Source: Paracoccus wurundjeri
GTDB taxonomy: Bacteria > Pseudomonadota > Alphaproteobacteria > Rhodobacterales > Rhodobacteraceae
Assembly: GCF_030678915.1 (NCBI RefSeq)
Contig: NZ_JAUUTZ010000036.1
Location: 1-39,076 of the forward strand
Length of the DNA stretch: 39,076 nt
Reading direction: 5' to 3'
Part shown: piece by piece, positions 1 through 7,907 of the stretch
How the letters are laid out: every line of letters starts with the position of its first letter
How positions within the stretch are numbered: the stretch's first letter is position 1
Notes under the pieces: generated by a model
Seen by the model: only the letters and a program-made list of their open reading frames with translations
What the model was told of the DNA's origin: nothing
The model's database searches: none
Program-made: the position numbers and the translations under genes

Positions 1-110
1 TCGAGGTCGAGCTGATCGCGCCGATCGCGATGGAAGAGAAACTGCGCTTCGCGATCCGCGAAGGCGGGCGCACCGTCGGCGCTGGCGTCGTCTCGAAAAT
101 TATCCAGTAA
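1..110 (+). CDS. tuf: Elongation factor Tu, C-terminal end (partial)
   Basis: The frame open from the window edge ends in REGGRTVGAGVVSKII followed by Q and a TAA stop. This is the nearly invariant C-terminus of EF-Tu, the GTPase that delivers aminoacyl-tRNA to the ribosome. Only about 36 residues (part of domain III) lie in the window; the rest is upstream of base 1. A strong hairpin terminator follows, so the gene is not co-transcribed with the downstream ABC transporter. The identification is secure because of the motif and the tRNA-Trp nearby, a usual neighbour of tuf in alphaproteobacteria. Confidence 0.95.
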   Translation, partial: EVELIAPIAMEEKLRFAIREGGRTVGAGVVSKIIQ

Positions 111-136
111 CGCCAGGTCGCTGATGGGTTGAATTG

Positions 137-163
137 GGCCGCTCCTTCGGGGGCGGCCTTTTT
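137..163 (+). terminator. Rho-independent terminator of tuf
   Basis: A nine-base-pair stem, GGCCGCTCC with GGGGCGGCC (one G-T pair), closes a TTCG tetraloop and is followed directly by five T residues. It begins 26 bases after the tuf stop codon. This is a textbook intrinsic terminator. Confidence 0.92.
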
Positions 164-319
164 CGTCGAACGGGCCAAGCTGAAGCTGTCCTTGCATCAG
201 AACTGTCGGCGGTTCTGGCATGCTCGCGGTATCCCGGTGCTTCCCGACTTGACTAAATGGTAAAATTTGGTCAGCACTGGCGTTCCTGATCCATTCATTT
301 TGCAATCCCGGGTGACACC

Positions 320-2173
320 ATGTTCGCGTGGTTCGAGCGTCGCATCGATCCTTATCCCACCGACACGCCGGAAATGCCGCCGCGGTCGCTGTGGCGATTC
401 GTGCTGCATTACAGCCGCGGCGCCTTGCCGTGGATGATTTCGCTTGCGCTTATCTCCAGTGCAATTGCCGTGATCGAAGTGCTGCTGTTCAACTGGTTGG
501 GCGAGTTGGTCAATCGCCTTTCCGATACCCCGCGCGAGATGTTCTGGCAGCAGCATGGCGCGCGTCTGGCGATGATGGCTGTCGTGCTGCTGATCCTGAT
601 GCCGGCCATCAATTTGCTGGGTGCGTTGATCCTTAATCAGTCGGTGATGGGAAATTTCCCGCAGCGGATTCGCTGGCAGGCGCATCGTTATCTTCTGCGG
701 CAGTCGATCGGTTACTTTCAGGACGAATTCTCCGGCCGGATCGCGCAGAGACTGATGCAGACCGCGCTTGCCGTGCGCGAAGTTGCGATGAAAATCATGG
801 ATGTGGGCAGCTATGTGCTGATCTATTTCCTGGGCGCCATGGTGCTTGCGGCGAGTCAGGACTGGCGGTTGGCACTGCCTTTCCTGGCATGGGCCATAGG
901 TTACGGCACATTGCTTTGGCTTATTGTGCCACGGCTGGGGCAGGTGGCGAAGGCGCAGGCGGATGCCCGTTCGGCCATGACCGGACGGGTGGTGGACAGC
1001 TATACCAATATCGCCACGGTCAAACTGTTCTCGCATTCGACGCGGGAGGAAGAGTGGATGCAGGAGGGCATGGATGCCTTTCTGCAAACGGTTCATCGGC
1101 AGATGCGCCTGTCCAGCATTCAGGATATCACGCTGAACGCCCTGAACGTGATGCTCGTGGCCGTGGTCACGACACTTGGCCTTTGGCTGTGGAGCGTCGG
1201 GCAGATTGCCGTGGGTGCGGTTGCGATTGCGGTGCCGCTGGCGCTGCGGCTGAACAATATGGCGCATTGGATCATGTGGGAATTCGCCGCGCTGTTCGAG
1301 AATATCGGCACGGTACGCGACGGGATTACCACGCTTTCCATGCCGAGACAGGTCGTCGATGTGCCGGGTGCCCGTCCGCTGGTCACCGGGCCGGGCGAGG
1401 TGCGCTTCGATCAGGTCACCTTCCGTTACATGGGCATGACCTCGGCGCGGCCGCTTGCCGTGCTGAACGATCTGACCTTGCATATCGCTCCGGGTGAGCG
1501 GGTCGGGCTGGTCGGGCGCTCGGGCGCGGGGAAGTCGACGCTGGTGAATCTGCTGCTGCGTTTCCACGATATCGAAGAGGGCCGGATCACCATTGACGGG
1601 CAGGATATCTCGCAGGTTACGCAGGACAGTCTGCGCGCGGCCATCGGCGTGGTGACGCAGGACAATTCGCTGCTGCACCGCTCGGTGCGCGAGAATATCG
1701 CCTATGGGCGACCGGATGCGGGTGAAGACGAGATCAGAGAGGCATTGCGCACCGCGGAAGCGCAGGGTTTCGTTCCGGGTCTGTCCGATAGTTACGGGCG
1801 GCGCGGGCTGGATGCCCATGTGGGCGAGCGGGGCGTCAAGCTGTCCGGCGGCCAGCGTCAGCGGATCGCGATTGCGCGAGTGGCGTTGAAGGACGCGCCC
1901 ATTCTGGTGCTGGACGAGGCGACCAGCGCGCTGGACAGCGAGGTCGAAGCGGCGATTCAATCCCGGCTGGAGGCATTGATGGAGGGCAAGACGGTGATTG
2001 CGATTGCGCACCGGCTATCGACCATTGCTGCGATGGATCGACTGATCGTCATGGATGGCGGCCGGATCGTCGAGCAGGGCACCCATGGTGAGCTGTTGGC
2101 GCGGGATGGCCTGTATGCGCGCCTGTGGGCGCGGCAGTCCGGGGGCTTCCTGGCCGCCGATGCCGCAGAATAA
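320..2173 (+). CDS. ABC exporter, fused permease and ATPase (MsbA/MdlB-like half transporter)
   Basis: A 617-residue half-size ABC exporter. The N-terminal ~330 residues hold the hydrophobic transmembrane domain, with long apolar segments starting near residues 35, 80, 165, 185 and 275. The ATPase domain follows: Walker A GRSGAGKST near residue 398, signature LSGGQRQR near 508, Walker B ILVLDEATSALDSE near 528, and the switch histidine in AHRLSTI near 563. All catalytic motifs are intact. Such proteins work as homo- or heterodimers in the inner membrane exporting lipids, peptides or drugs; the substrate cannot be read from the sequence. It stands alone between the tuf terminator and tRNA-Trp. 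The ATG at 320 has no strong ribosome-binding site, but the N-terminus reads naturally from it. A long antisense frame over the gene is a codon-bias shadow. Confidence 0.93.
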   Translation: MFAWFERRIDPYPTDTPEMPPRSLWRFVLHYSRGALPWMISLALISSAIAVIEVLLFNWLGELVNRLSDTPREMFWQQHGARLAMMAVVLLILMPAINLLGALILNQSVMGNFPQRIRWQAHRYLLRQSIGYFQDEFSGRIAQRLMQTALAVREVAMKIMDVGSYVLIYFLGAMVLAASQDWRLALPFLAWAIGYGTLLWLIVPRLGQVAKAQADARSAMTGRVVDSYTNIATVKLFSHSTREEEWMQEGMDAFLQTVHRQMRLSSIQDITLNALNVMLVAVVTTLGLWLWSVGQIAVGAVAIAVPLALRLNNMAHWIMWEFAALFENIGTVRDGITTLSMPRQVVDVPGARPLVTGPGEVRFDQVTFRYMGMTSARPLAVLNDLTLHIAPGERVGLVGRSGAGKSTLVNLLLRFHDIEEGRITIDGQDISQVTQDSLRAAIGVVTQDNSLLHRSVRENIAYGRPDAGEDEIREALRTAEAQGFVPGLSDSYGRRGLDAHVGERGVKLSGGQRQRIAIARVALKDAPILVLDEATSALDSEVEAAIQSRLEALMEGKTVIAIAHRLSTIAAMDRLIVMDGGRIVEQGTHGELLARDGLYARLWARQSGGFLAADAAE

Positions 2174-2236
2174 CATAAAGCGTGGAATGCCCCCTTGCAC
2201 CGGCATTGCTGCTGCCGTAAACGGACCCACGGCCAC

Positions 2237-2312
2237 AGGGGTATAGCTCAGTTGGTAGAGCATCGGTCTCCAAAACCGAGGGTCGTGGGTTCGAGTCCCT
2301 CTGCCCCTGCCA
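2237..2312 (+). tRNA. tRNA-Trp (anticodon CCA)
   Basis: The cloverleaf can be drawn by eye. The acceptor stem pairs AGGGGTA with TGCCCCT (one T-G), the D-arm carries AGCTCAGTTGGTAGAG, the anticodon stem CGGTCT/AAACCG presents CCA, and the T-arm contains GGTTCGAGTCC. Discriminator G is followed by an encoded CCA at 2310-2312. In alphaproteobacteria this tRNA usually sits between tuf and secE-nusG; here no secE follows within the window. Confidence 0.97.
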
Positions 2313-2324
2313 TTTGAACCATTA

Positions 2325-2822
2325 TTATTGTCGTTCGACTTCGAAAGACCGACTTTTCGACAAAAGTTGGTTTTTAAGCCCGCAGGCTGATTCGCGGCCT
2401 GTGTCAGTCTCTACCAACCGAGCGCACGATTCAGGGCCTGCCCTGCCTTCAAGTTGGGCTGAGATCAGCACTGGTTCTGCATCCTTGCGCTCGTAAATCG
2501 GGCCAAAGTCCTGTCCGTCAGGAGCGAATGGCGTCACTCCTGCAGTCCTCAGTCGGGTGATGCACGTCTGATGCTGCAAGCCGAACTCTTTCCGCATCAG
2601 CCTTAGAATCAGAAAGCGCCGATGGAACGCGGCCATATGCGCGTCGGTCACATAGAGGACCGCCTTGCCGGTCACGGGTGGCGCATCCAGCATGTATCGA
2701 CGTGACCGGCCTCGAAAAGCCTTGGATACCAGCCCCTCGATTTGATGCCGATGGCAAAAGCGGAGGCGAGCTGACCTTTGGGCAGCTTCTCGGCGCGGCG
2801 ACGGATATGCGATCGCTTTCAA
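2325..2822 (-). pseudogene. Unidentified protein remnant, possibly mobile-element related
   Basis: The minus-strand frame reads plausibly as protein in its central part (LYVTDAHMAAFHRRFLIL, then a stretch around GVTPFAPDGQDFGPIYERKD), with a helix-rich, basic character typical of DNA-binding proteins. The only upstream start is TTG, an in-frame TAG lies just before it at 2841-2843, and no ribosome-binding site is visible. The neighbouring frame upstream is also open, suggesting a frameshifted gene. I do not recognise the family. Its position directly after tRNA-Trp makes an origin in an integrated element plausible, but I see no integrase motif. Confidence 0.28.
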
Positions 2823-2849
2823 AGTCTTTTCTCGGCTCCACTATTCGCC

Positions 2850-3090
2850 GCGGTTTGATCGGGATGATGTCCCGACCACAAAAACCTTCGGATTCGATAT
2901 TTCCCGCGCGGAAGAGATAATCTTCCCTGACGGTGCCCCGGACTTCAATGATCTTGGCCTGTGCGTCGAATTGGACGAGCCCTTGGATAACCGGCGTTCG
3001 TTACTCGGCGGATTCTCCGGACAGGAGGTGAAGGACGAGATCGGATCACACTTTCTGCCCTGTTTCCTTTATCGGGGAGTCGTGAACGGA
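2850..3090 (+). pseudogene. Unrecognised coding fragment without a start
   Basis: A plus-strand frame open from about 2850 reads like genuine protein (GFDISRAEEIIFPDGAPDF, then LCVELDEPLDNRRSLLGG) up to about 3080, where protein-like composition is lost. No credible start codon or ribosome-binding site precedes it. It is probably an internal piece of a larger gene left after deletion. I cannot assign a family. Confidence 0.22.
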
Positions 3091-3142
3091 TGCGATGTGA
3101 GGGCACCTGTTGTCCATTTGTGTCGCTATCTGCCGGTATTTC

Positions 3143-3703
3143 TTAACAATCATATTGTGGTTCGGGGATACGAAGCAGACAGTTCAAGGCGTTATTCAGA
3201 TGGGATGCGAGGTCGTCCAGCGCGTCCATCTGGCCGAAGGAGCCGGAAAGGCCGATCTCGCGCTCTGTGTCGGGAGAGGGCCAAGGATGATGGTAGGCGA
3301 GGGACAGTGCGGCCCCGCTCCCGCCCTTGGCAGGCCTGATCTTTTGAAGTTTGAGCGCTGCGATGCGCTCGACTGGTATGATGTGCAGTTGCCGCGCGCA
3401 CACGATCAAGGCCATGCCGTCCGACGACAGGCCTATCCGGTCCAGGAAATTGTCCTGCTCAATGGGGGGCAGGCGCAGGAAATCCTGGCTTCCACCCTTA
3501 AGGGCGTTCTCCCACAATGCCTTCAGCGTCGGTGTCGGAACTATGCCGCGGACCGTCGCGAGAGATGTAAAGGCTAACCATCGGCAGAGACAGTGACAGT
3601 AGGCCAGCGATGAACATCTCGCGCAGAAAGATTCTCGGCCCACAGTGACAGCCATCGCCTTTGCCGCCATAGGACGGAGTATCGAGACCACGTCTCGCGG
3701 CAT
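3143..3703 (-). CDS. Hypothetical protein, probably degraded at its N-terminus
   Basis: A 186-residue open frame. The C-terminal ~135 residues have good protein character (KGGSQDFLRLPPIEQDNFLD, IGLSSDGMALIVCARQLHII), while the first ~50 residues are rich in Arg, Cys and Trp and look like read-in from unrelated sequence. The likely original coding part is about 3143-3577. No known domain is recognised and no convincing ribosome-binding site is visible. It lies in a block of decayed sequence between tRNA-Trp and the antiporter gene, so it may itself be a relic. Confidence 0.3.
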   Translation of the reverse strand: MPRDVVSILRPMAAKAMAVTVGRESFCARCSSLAYCHCLCRWLAFTSLATVRGIVPTPTLKALWENALKGGSQDFLRLPPIEQDNFLDRIGLSSDGMALIVCARQLHIIPVERIAALKLQKIRPAKGGSGAALSLAYHHPWPSPDTEREIGLSGSFGQMDALDDLASHLNNALNCLLRIPEPQYDC

Positions 3704-4078
3704 GAGAATGTGTTCCAGAATCGTATATTCGACCGCCAGTTTAGATCGGTCCTAACCGGCCCAATGGGCTTTAAGCAACCTACCGTGGCAATAGGGGACA
3801 GGCGTGGACGATGCGGGCCTCCCGCCCGCCGGAAAGACAGGGTCGGCCCTTTGCGGCTGTCGATCACCCCGCGCGATGTTGCGGTATGGCTTCACTGAAC
3901 CGGACATTCGTGTGCAGAGCAGGGAAATCAAGTCATATCAGGTGCCGATGCGGGACCAAACAGCCGTTCGCTGCACCGTCATCATTTATATAGCATCCTG
4001 ATCCTCGATCAAAATCTTCCCATCATATGCTGCCTTGACTCCGGGCTTTCCGACAGCAAATGTGAGCGCTGGATGCAT
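3704..4078. other. Stretch with no recognisable gene
   Basis: Several short frames are open on both strands but none has protein-like composition together with a start and ribosome-binding site. No tRNA, terminator or clear repeat was seen. It continues the decayed block downstream of tRNA-Trp. Confidence 0.5.
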
Positions 4079-4216
4079 ATGGCGTTGGTTGCTTTGCCCT
4101 ACATGCGGGTGGGTAAAACGAGTGCCAGCTATAGGCTGGCGACGGAGCTGCCGGCCCTGATCATCGTCTTTGCCGTTTTCACTGTCGCCATCGCGTTTGT
4201 CGCTTGGCAATTATAA
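4079..4216 (+). pseudogene. C-terminal fragment of a small integral membrane protein
   Basis: A 45-residue frame from ATG 4079 contains ALPYMRVGKTSASYRLATEL followed by one hydrophobic helix (PALIIVFAVFTVAIAFVAW) and a stop 11 bases before the antiporter start. The helix-proximal LATELPAL pattern resembles the C-termini of HemJ/CopD-like small membrane proteins, but the match is weak. The frame stays open upstream of the ATG without a better start, so this is probably the tail of a larger gene whose 5' part is lost. It ends so close to the antiporter gene that the two may once have formed an operon. Confidence 0.35.
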
Positions 4217-4227
4217 AAGGCTTATCT

Positions 4228-6018
4228 ATGGCAGACCCTACCCACGCGGCCGAGGTCGCACATCACGGCTTTGACCTGGTTCCCGTTGTAATCCTGTTGG
4301 CCGCCGCCGTGATAACAGTGCCGTTTTTTCGACGGATCGGTTTGGGCTCGGTTCTGGGGTATTTGGCCGCCGGTCTGGCTATCGGTCCCTATGGTTTTGG
4401 TTTTTTCAACGACGCGCAGTCGATCATTCATGTTGCCGAACTTGGCGTGGTGCTGTTCCTGTTTATCATCGGGCTTGAAATGCAGCCATCGCGTCTGTGG
4501 TCGATGCGTGGCGAGATATTCGGCCTTGGAGCGCTGCAGGTCTGTCTTGCCATCTTTACCCTGATCTGGGTTGGCATCGCGCTTGGCTATCCGGTGGCGG
4601 CCAGCTTTGTCGCGGGCACCGGTTTTGTGCTGACATCAACCGCTATCGTGATGCAGATGCTTCAGGAACGTGGAGAGATGGCGCAACCCAAAGGCCGGCG
4701 GATGATCGCAATCCTGTTGTTTGAGGATCTGGCTATCGTGCCGCTGCTGGCTCTGGTGGCGTTTCTCGCCCCCGGCGGGGCCGAGGCGACACTGACCGAC
4801 CGGCTACAAAGCGTGGTCATTGGTCTGGGCGCGATAGGAGTTCTGGTCCTTGCCGGGCGCTATTTTCTGGACCCGATGTTCCGGCTGCTGGCCCGCTTTG
4901 GCGCGCGCGAGGTGATGACCGCCGCTGCGTTGCTGGTGGTGCTGGGCGCTGCAGTCCTGATGCAGGCAGGCGGCCTTTCGATGGCTATGGGTGCATTTCT
5001 GGCCGGCGTGTTGCTTTCGGAATCCTCATTCCGTCACCAGCTGGAAGCCGACATAGAACCGTTCCGAGGATTGCTGCTGGGCCTCTTTTTCCTTGGCGTC
5101 GGCATGGCACTGGACCTGGAAATCATCGCGCATAACTGGGTCATTATAGCGATCTCTGTCCCGGCCTTCATGCTGCTGAAAATGCTGGTGATCTATGTCG
5201 TCGCCCGCCTTACCAGAGCGTCGCACAGCGAAGCGACCGAGCGGATGGTTCTTATGGCACAGGGCGGCGAGTTTGCGTTTGTCCTTTACGCGGCGGCCAC
5301 GCAATCCGGCATTCTGACCAGCGAATGGAATGCCAACCTGACCGCAATCATCATAATTTCCATGGTGCTAACCCCTCTGATGCTGATCGTTCAGAACCGC
5401 CTCAGGAAACCGGGAGACCCATCAATGGAAGGCGTCGATGCTGCCCGGGATCTGTCGGGCAACGTGTTGCTGATCGGCTTTGGCCGGATGGGGCAGATCA
5501 TCAGCCAGCCCCTGCTGGCACGGGGCTATAACCTGTCGATCATTGACACCGATCCGGACATGATCCGTGAGGCACAGAATTTCGGCTTCAAGGTCTGGTA
5601 CGGTGACGGCACACGACTGGACATTCTGCACGCCGCAGGTATCCATCATGCCGACCTGATTATTGCTGCACCTAATGACCGCGACGCGGTCACGCGTATG
5701 GTCGAAATCATCAAGCATGAATGTCCGCTGACCCCGGTTCTGGCCCGTGCCTTTTCCCGGCAACACATGGTCGAACTGCTGAAGGCGGGGGCGGATTATC
5801 CGGTGCGTGAGACGTTCGAAAGCGCGCTTGACCTTGGGCGCGAGGCGCTGGTGCGACTGGGCGACAGCCCCGAGGAAGCGCTCGATACTCTGCGCTCTGT
5901 TCGCGAAAACGATCGGGAACGGCTGGCGCTGGAAACGACTGGCGGCATCTATGCCGGCCGTGCGCTTTTACAGGGCATGGTGGGGGCCAATGCAGATCAG
6001 AAACCAAATGGGCATTGA
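4228..6018 (+). CDS. CPA2-family monovalent cation:proton antiporter with RCK domain (KefB/KefC type)
   Basis: A 596-residue protein. About 12-13 hydrophobic segments (residues ~15-390) form the Na+/H+-exchanger-type membrane domain, including LGYLAAGLAIGPYGFG near the start and GAFLAGVLLSE near residue 260. After a linker at ~400 a Rossmann RCK/TrkA-N domain begins with LLIGFGRMGQ near residue 416, with the acidic IIDTDPD turn after its second strand and LIIAAPNDRDAVTRM further on. Such proteins exchange K+ (or Na+) for protons across the inner membrane, gated by nucleotide or glutathione conjugates. I choose ATG 4228 over an upstream TTG at 4204 because AAAGG lies at a proper distance. No KefF/KefG-like ancillary gene is adjacent. 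The exact ion is inferred from the family only. Confidence 0.9.
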   Translation: MADPTHAAEVAHHGFDLVPVVILLAAAVITVPFFRRIGLGSVLGYLAAGLAIGPYGFGFFNDAQSIIHVAELGVVLFLFIIGLEMQPSRLWSMRGEIFGLGALQVCLAIFTLIWVGIALGYPVAASFVAGTGFVLTSTAIVMQMLQERGEMAQPKGRRMIAILLFEDLAIVPLLALVAFLAPGGAEATLTDRLQSVVIGLGAIGVLVLAGRYFLDPMFRLLARFGAREVMTAAALLVVLGAAVLMQAGGLSMAMGAFLAGVLLSESSFRHQLEADIEPFRGLLLGLFFLGVGMALDLEIIAHNWVIIAISVPAFMLLKMLVIYVVARLTRASHSEATERMVLMAQGGEFAFVLYAAATQSGILTSEWNANLTAIIIISMVLTPLMLIVQNRLRKPGDPSMEGVDAARDLSGNVLLIGFGRMGQIISQPLLARGYNLSIIDTDPDMIREAQNFGFKVWYGDGTRLDILHAAGIHHADLIIAAPNDRDAVTRMVEIIKHECPLTPVLARAFSRQHMVELLKAGADYPVRETFESALDLGREALVRLGDSPEEALDTLRSVRENDRERLALETTGGIYAGRALLQGMVGANADQKPNGH

Positions 6019-6755
6019 GCCGCATCCCCGTCGCTGGCAGTAAATATGCTCACCTATTGGCCGAGTTGTAGGCGACTGGGTTTGCCTCGAGGCAATCATG
6101 CGGCAATGCAGCGCCCAATCTGATGACGATCATGGACGGTTCTCGTCATTCACGGTTCTTTGCGGTCACTCGATGCTTACAAGTGCTGCGGGGCAGCGCT
6201 CCCCAAAGCTGCCGCTCGACTGGCATCGCAGCGAAGTCCTCAGCATCATGGCACCGCTGCGGGACGGTGCAGAGGTTTACTGCAGTCACCATCATCTGCA
6301 CGTATATGGAATCCAATGAGGACGTAGTACACTCTATGCGACTTTCCATCAGAGACACTTATTTCGTTCCAGATCGCGAGGGCGTGCAGCATGGGCATCT
6401 GATTTGGCCTGACGAATGCCCGAAGCTGTTCATCGATTATCTTGAACTTAAAAGGCTATCGAGGCATGTGCGAGGTGGTGGATCAAGGGTGTGTGATATT
6501 CTCTGGCCCGACCCTGGTGAAGCGCCGCAAACATCAGGGAGGTCGTGATCTATTGGTTTTCCTATTACCGGATGTTGACATAGGCCAGCTGTCGCCAAAT
6601 GCGACAATCGGTTTGGATCCTCGCAGATTAGAGTTTGAATGACTGCTGTAGGCTCGGATCGGTCATTCACCCGCCATGTGGTCAGCTTTCAACCCGGACA
6701 GAATTGATGCTGACCAAGCTGACAGCAGTGGGTTGGTCATGATACTTTCCCCATC
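6019..6755. other. Long intergenic stretch without a supported gene
   Basis: Short frames exist on both strands (for example 6307-6548 and 6442-6642 in two plus frames) but none has a convincing start or recognisable family. The two plus frames overlap and could be pieces of one frameshifted small gene (LSIRDTYFVPDREGVQHGHL in the first). No terminator after the antiporter gene and no RNA gene was found. Confidence 0.5.
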
Positions 6756-7247
6756 ATGACTGATTTTAAGATCATCCCCTATACGTCCGGCCACCGCAGC
6801 GCAGTGCTTGATCTTACTCTGGCAGCCTGGTCGCCCGTCTTTGCAAGGACTCGTCACGAAGTGCCCGGTTTTGTCTATGACGCATTCTATCCGAACGGCT
6901 GGCAAGCACGACAGGCCGAAGATGTAGGCGCTCTTCTGGATCGGAAAGAAGTCAGTGTCTGGCTTCTCATGGACAGTCAGCAACTGATCGGTTTCGTAGG
7001 GTTGCAGTTACACCCAGAGGACCGGATGGGCGCTATTCACATCATCGGGGTCGCGCCGGATCGGCAAGGTCAAGGCCTTGGCAGGTGTCTGACACAGTTT
7101 GCCGAGGCGCAAATCAGGGATGCGGGGATGTCAATGGTCATGGTCGAGACCGTAGGCGACTCGGGACATGCTCCGGCGCGCGCTGCGTATGAAGCTTATG
7201 GATTTCAACGTTGGCCAGTTGCTCGCTATTTCAAGAAGCTCCAGTGA
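6756..7247 (+). CDS. GNAT-family N-acetyltransferase
   Basis: A 163-residue protein with the GNAT fold signature: strand 4 IHIIGVAPDRQGQGLGRCL near residues 90-110, carrying the acetyl-CoA pyrophosphate-binding Q/R-x-x-G-x-G motif, followed by the helix and VMVETVGDSG. Family members transfer an acetyl group from acetyl-CoA to small molecules, peptides or antibiotics; the substrate is unknown. The length is normal for a single-domain GNAT. It starts at ATG 6756 and appears monocistronic, flanked by ~740 bases of unexplained sequence upstream and ~210 downstream. Confidence 0.85.
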   Translation: MTDFKIIPYTSGHRSAVLDLTLAAWSPVFARTRHEVPGFVYDAFYPNGWQARQAEDVGALLDRKEVSVWLLMDSQQLIGFVGLQLHPEDRMGAIHIIGVAPDRQGQGLGRCLTQFAEAQIRDAGMSMVMVETVGDSGHAPARAAYEAYGFQRWPVARYFKKLQ

Positions 7248-7457
7248 CGGCTCAGGGCTCGAAGCTTCCTGCGGCATCGCGGCAATTTGTCTGGTCGTGC
7301 CGTCGTTCTGCAAAGCCGCATTTTTGAAGCGGGCATCAAGACCTGAAAAATCATGCATACAGCGTGAGTGATGTAACCAGATATCCAGGAAAGGGCCATG
7401 CGATACCCGGCACATTCGGATTGCGCCGCGCCGGCGTTTGCCGGATGATCCGGTATC

Positions 7458-7907
7458 ATGGCTGAACCTTTTTCTTTCCGCAAGGACCCGGCAGTGCCGG
7501 ATTTCGACGATCTCCAGCCCGTCGCTGTGATGGATGCCGAATGCGCCCTGTGCAGTTGGGGCGCGCGGATGATCCACCGGCTTGACCGCACGGGAAGGGT
7601 GCGCATCTGCCCGATCCAGAGTCCGCTGGGCGCTGCGCTGCTGCGTCATTACGGGCTGGAGCGGGAAGATCCCTCAAGCTGGTTGTTCATCGACGGCGGG
7701 GTGGCGCATGTCGATTGCGACGCCGTGCTCCAGGCCAGCCGCCACTTGGGCGGATGGACCCGGTTGGCTGGCGTGTCGCGGATTTTCCCCAGGCCGGTGC
7801 GCAACTGGCTTTACCGACGTCTCGCGCGCAACCGCTATGCGCTGTTCGGCCGTGCCGATATGTGCGACCTGCCTGACCCGGCCTTCCAGCGCAGGCTGCT
7901 GCGGTGA
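7458..7907 (+). CDS. DCC-family thiol-disulfide oxidoreductase-like protein (DUF393)
   Basis: A 149-residue protein beginning with a thioredoxin-like strand and the family motif in VMDAECALCSWG (residues ~22-33), a D-x-x-C-x-x-C version of the DCC signature. The central WLFIDGGVAHVDCDAVLQA and the C-terminal RNWLYRRLARNRYALFG are also typical of DUF393. These small proteins are predicted redox enzymes of unknown substrate. The TGA stop overlaps the GTG start of the next gene by four bases (GTGA), so the two are translationally coupled and probably act together. Confidence 0.85.
   Translation: MAEPFSFRKDPAVPDFDDLQPVAVMDAECALCSWGARMIHRLDRTGRVRICPIQSPLGAALLRHYGLEREDPSSWLFIDGGVAHVDCDAVLQASRHLGGWTRLAGVSRIFPRPVRNWLYRRLARNRYALFGRADMCDLPDPAFQRRLLR

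Noticed and set aside
197..2011. 604-residue open frame antisense to the ABC exporter
   Set aside because: It mirrors the codon bias of a clearly functional gene, is Arg/His/Gln-rich without any domain and has no ribosome-binding site.
2237..2312. tRNA-Trp 3' end as an attachment site with a visible partner repeat
   Set aside because: No second copy of the 3' terminal sequence and no integrase gene was found within the window; kept only as a synteny observation.
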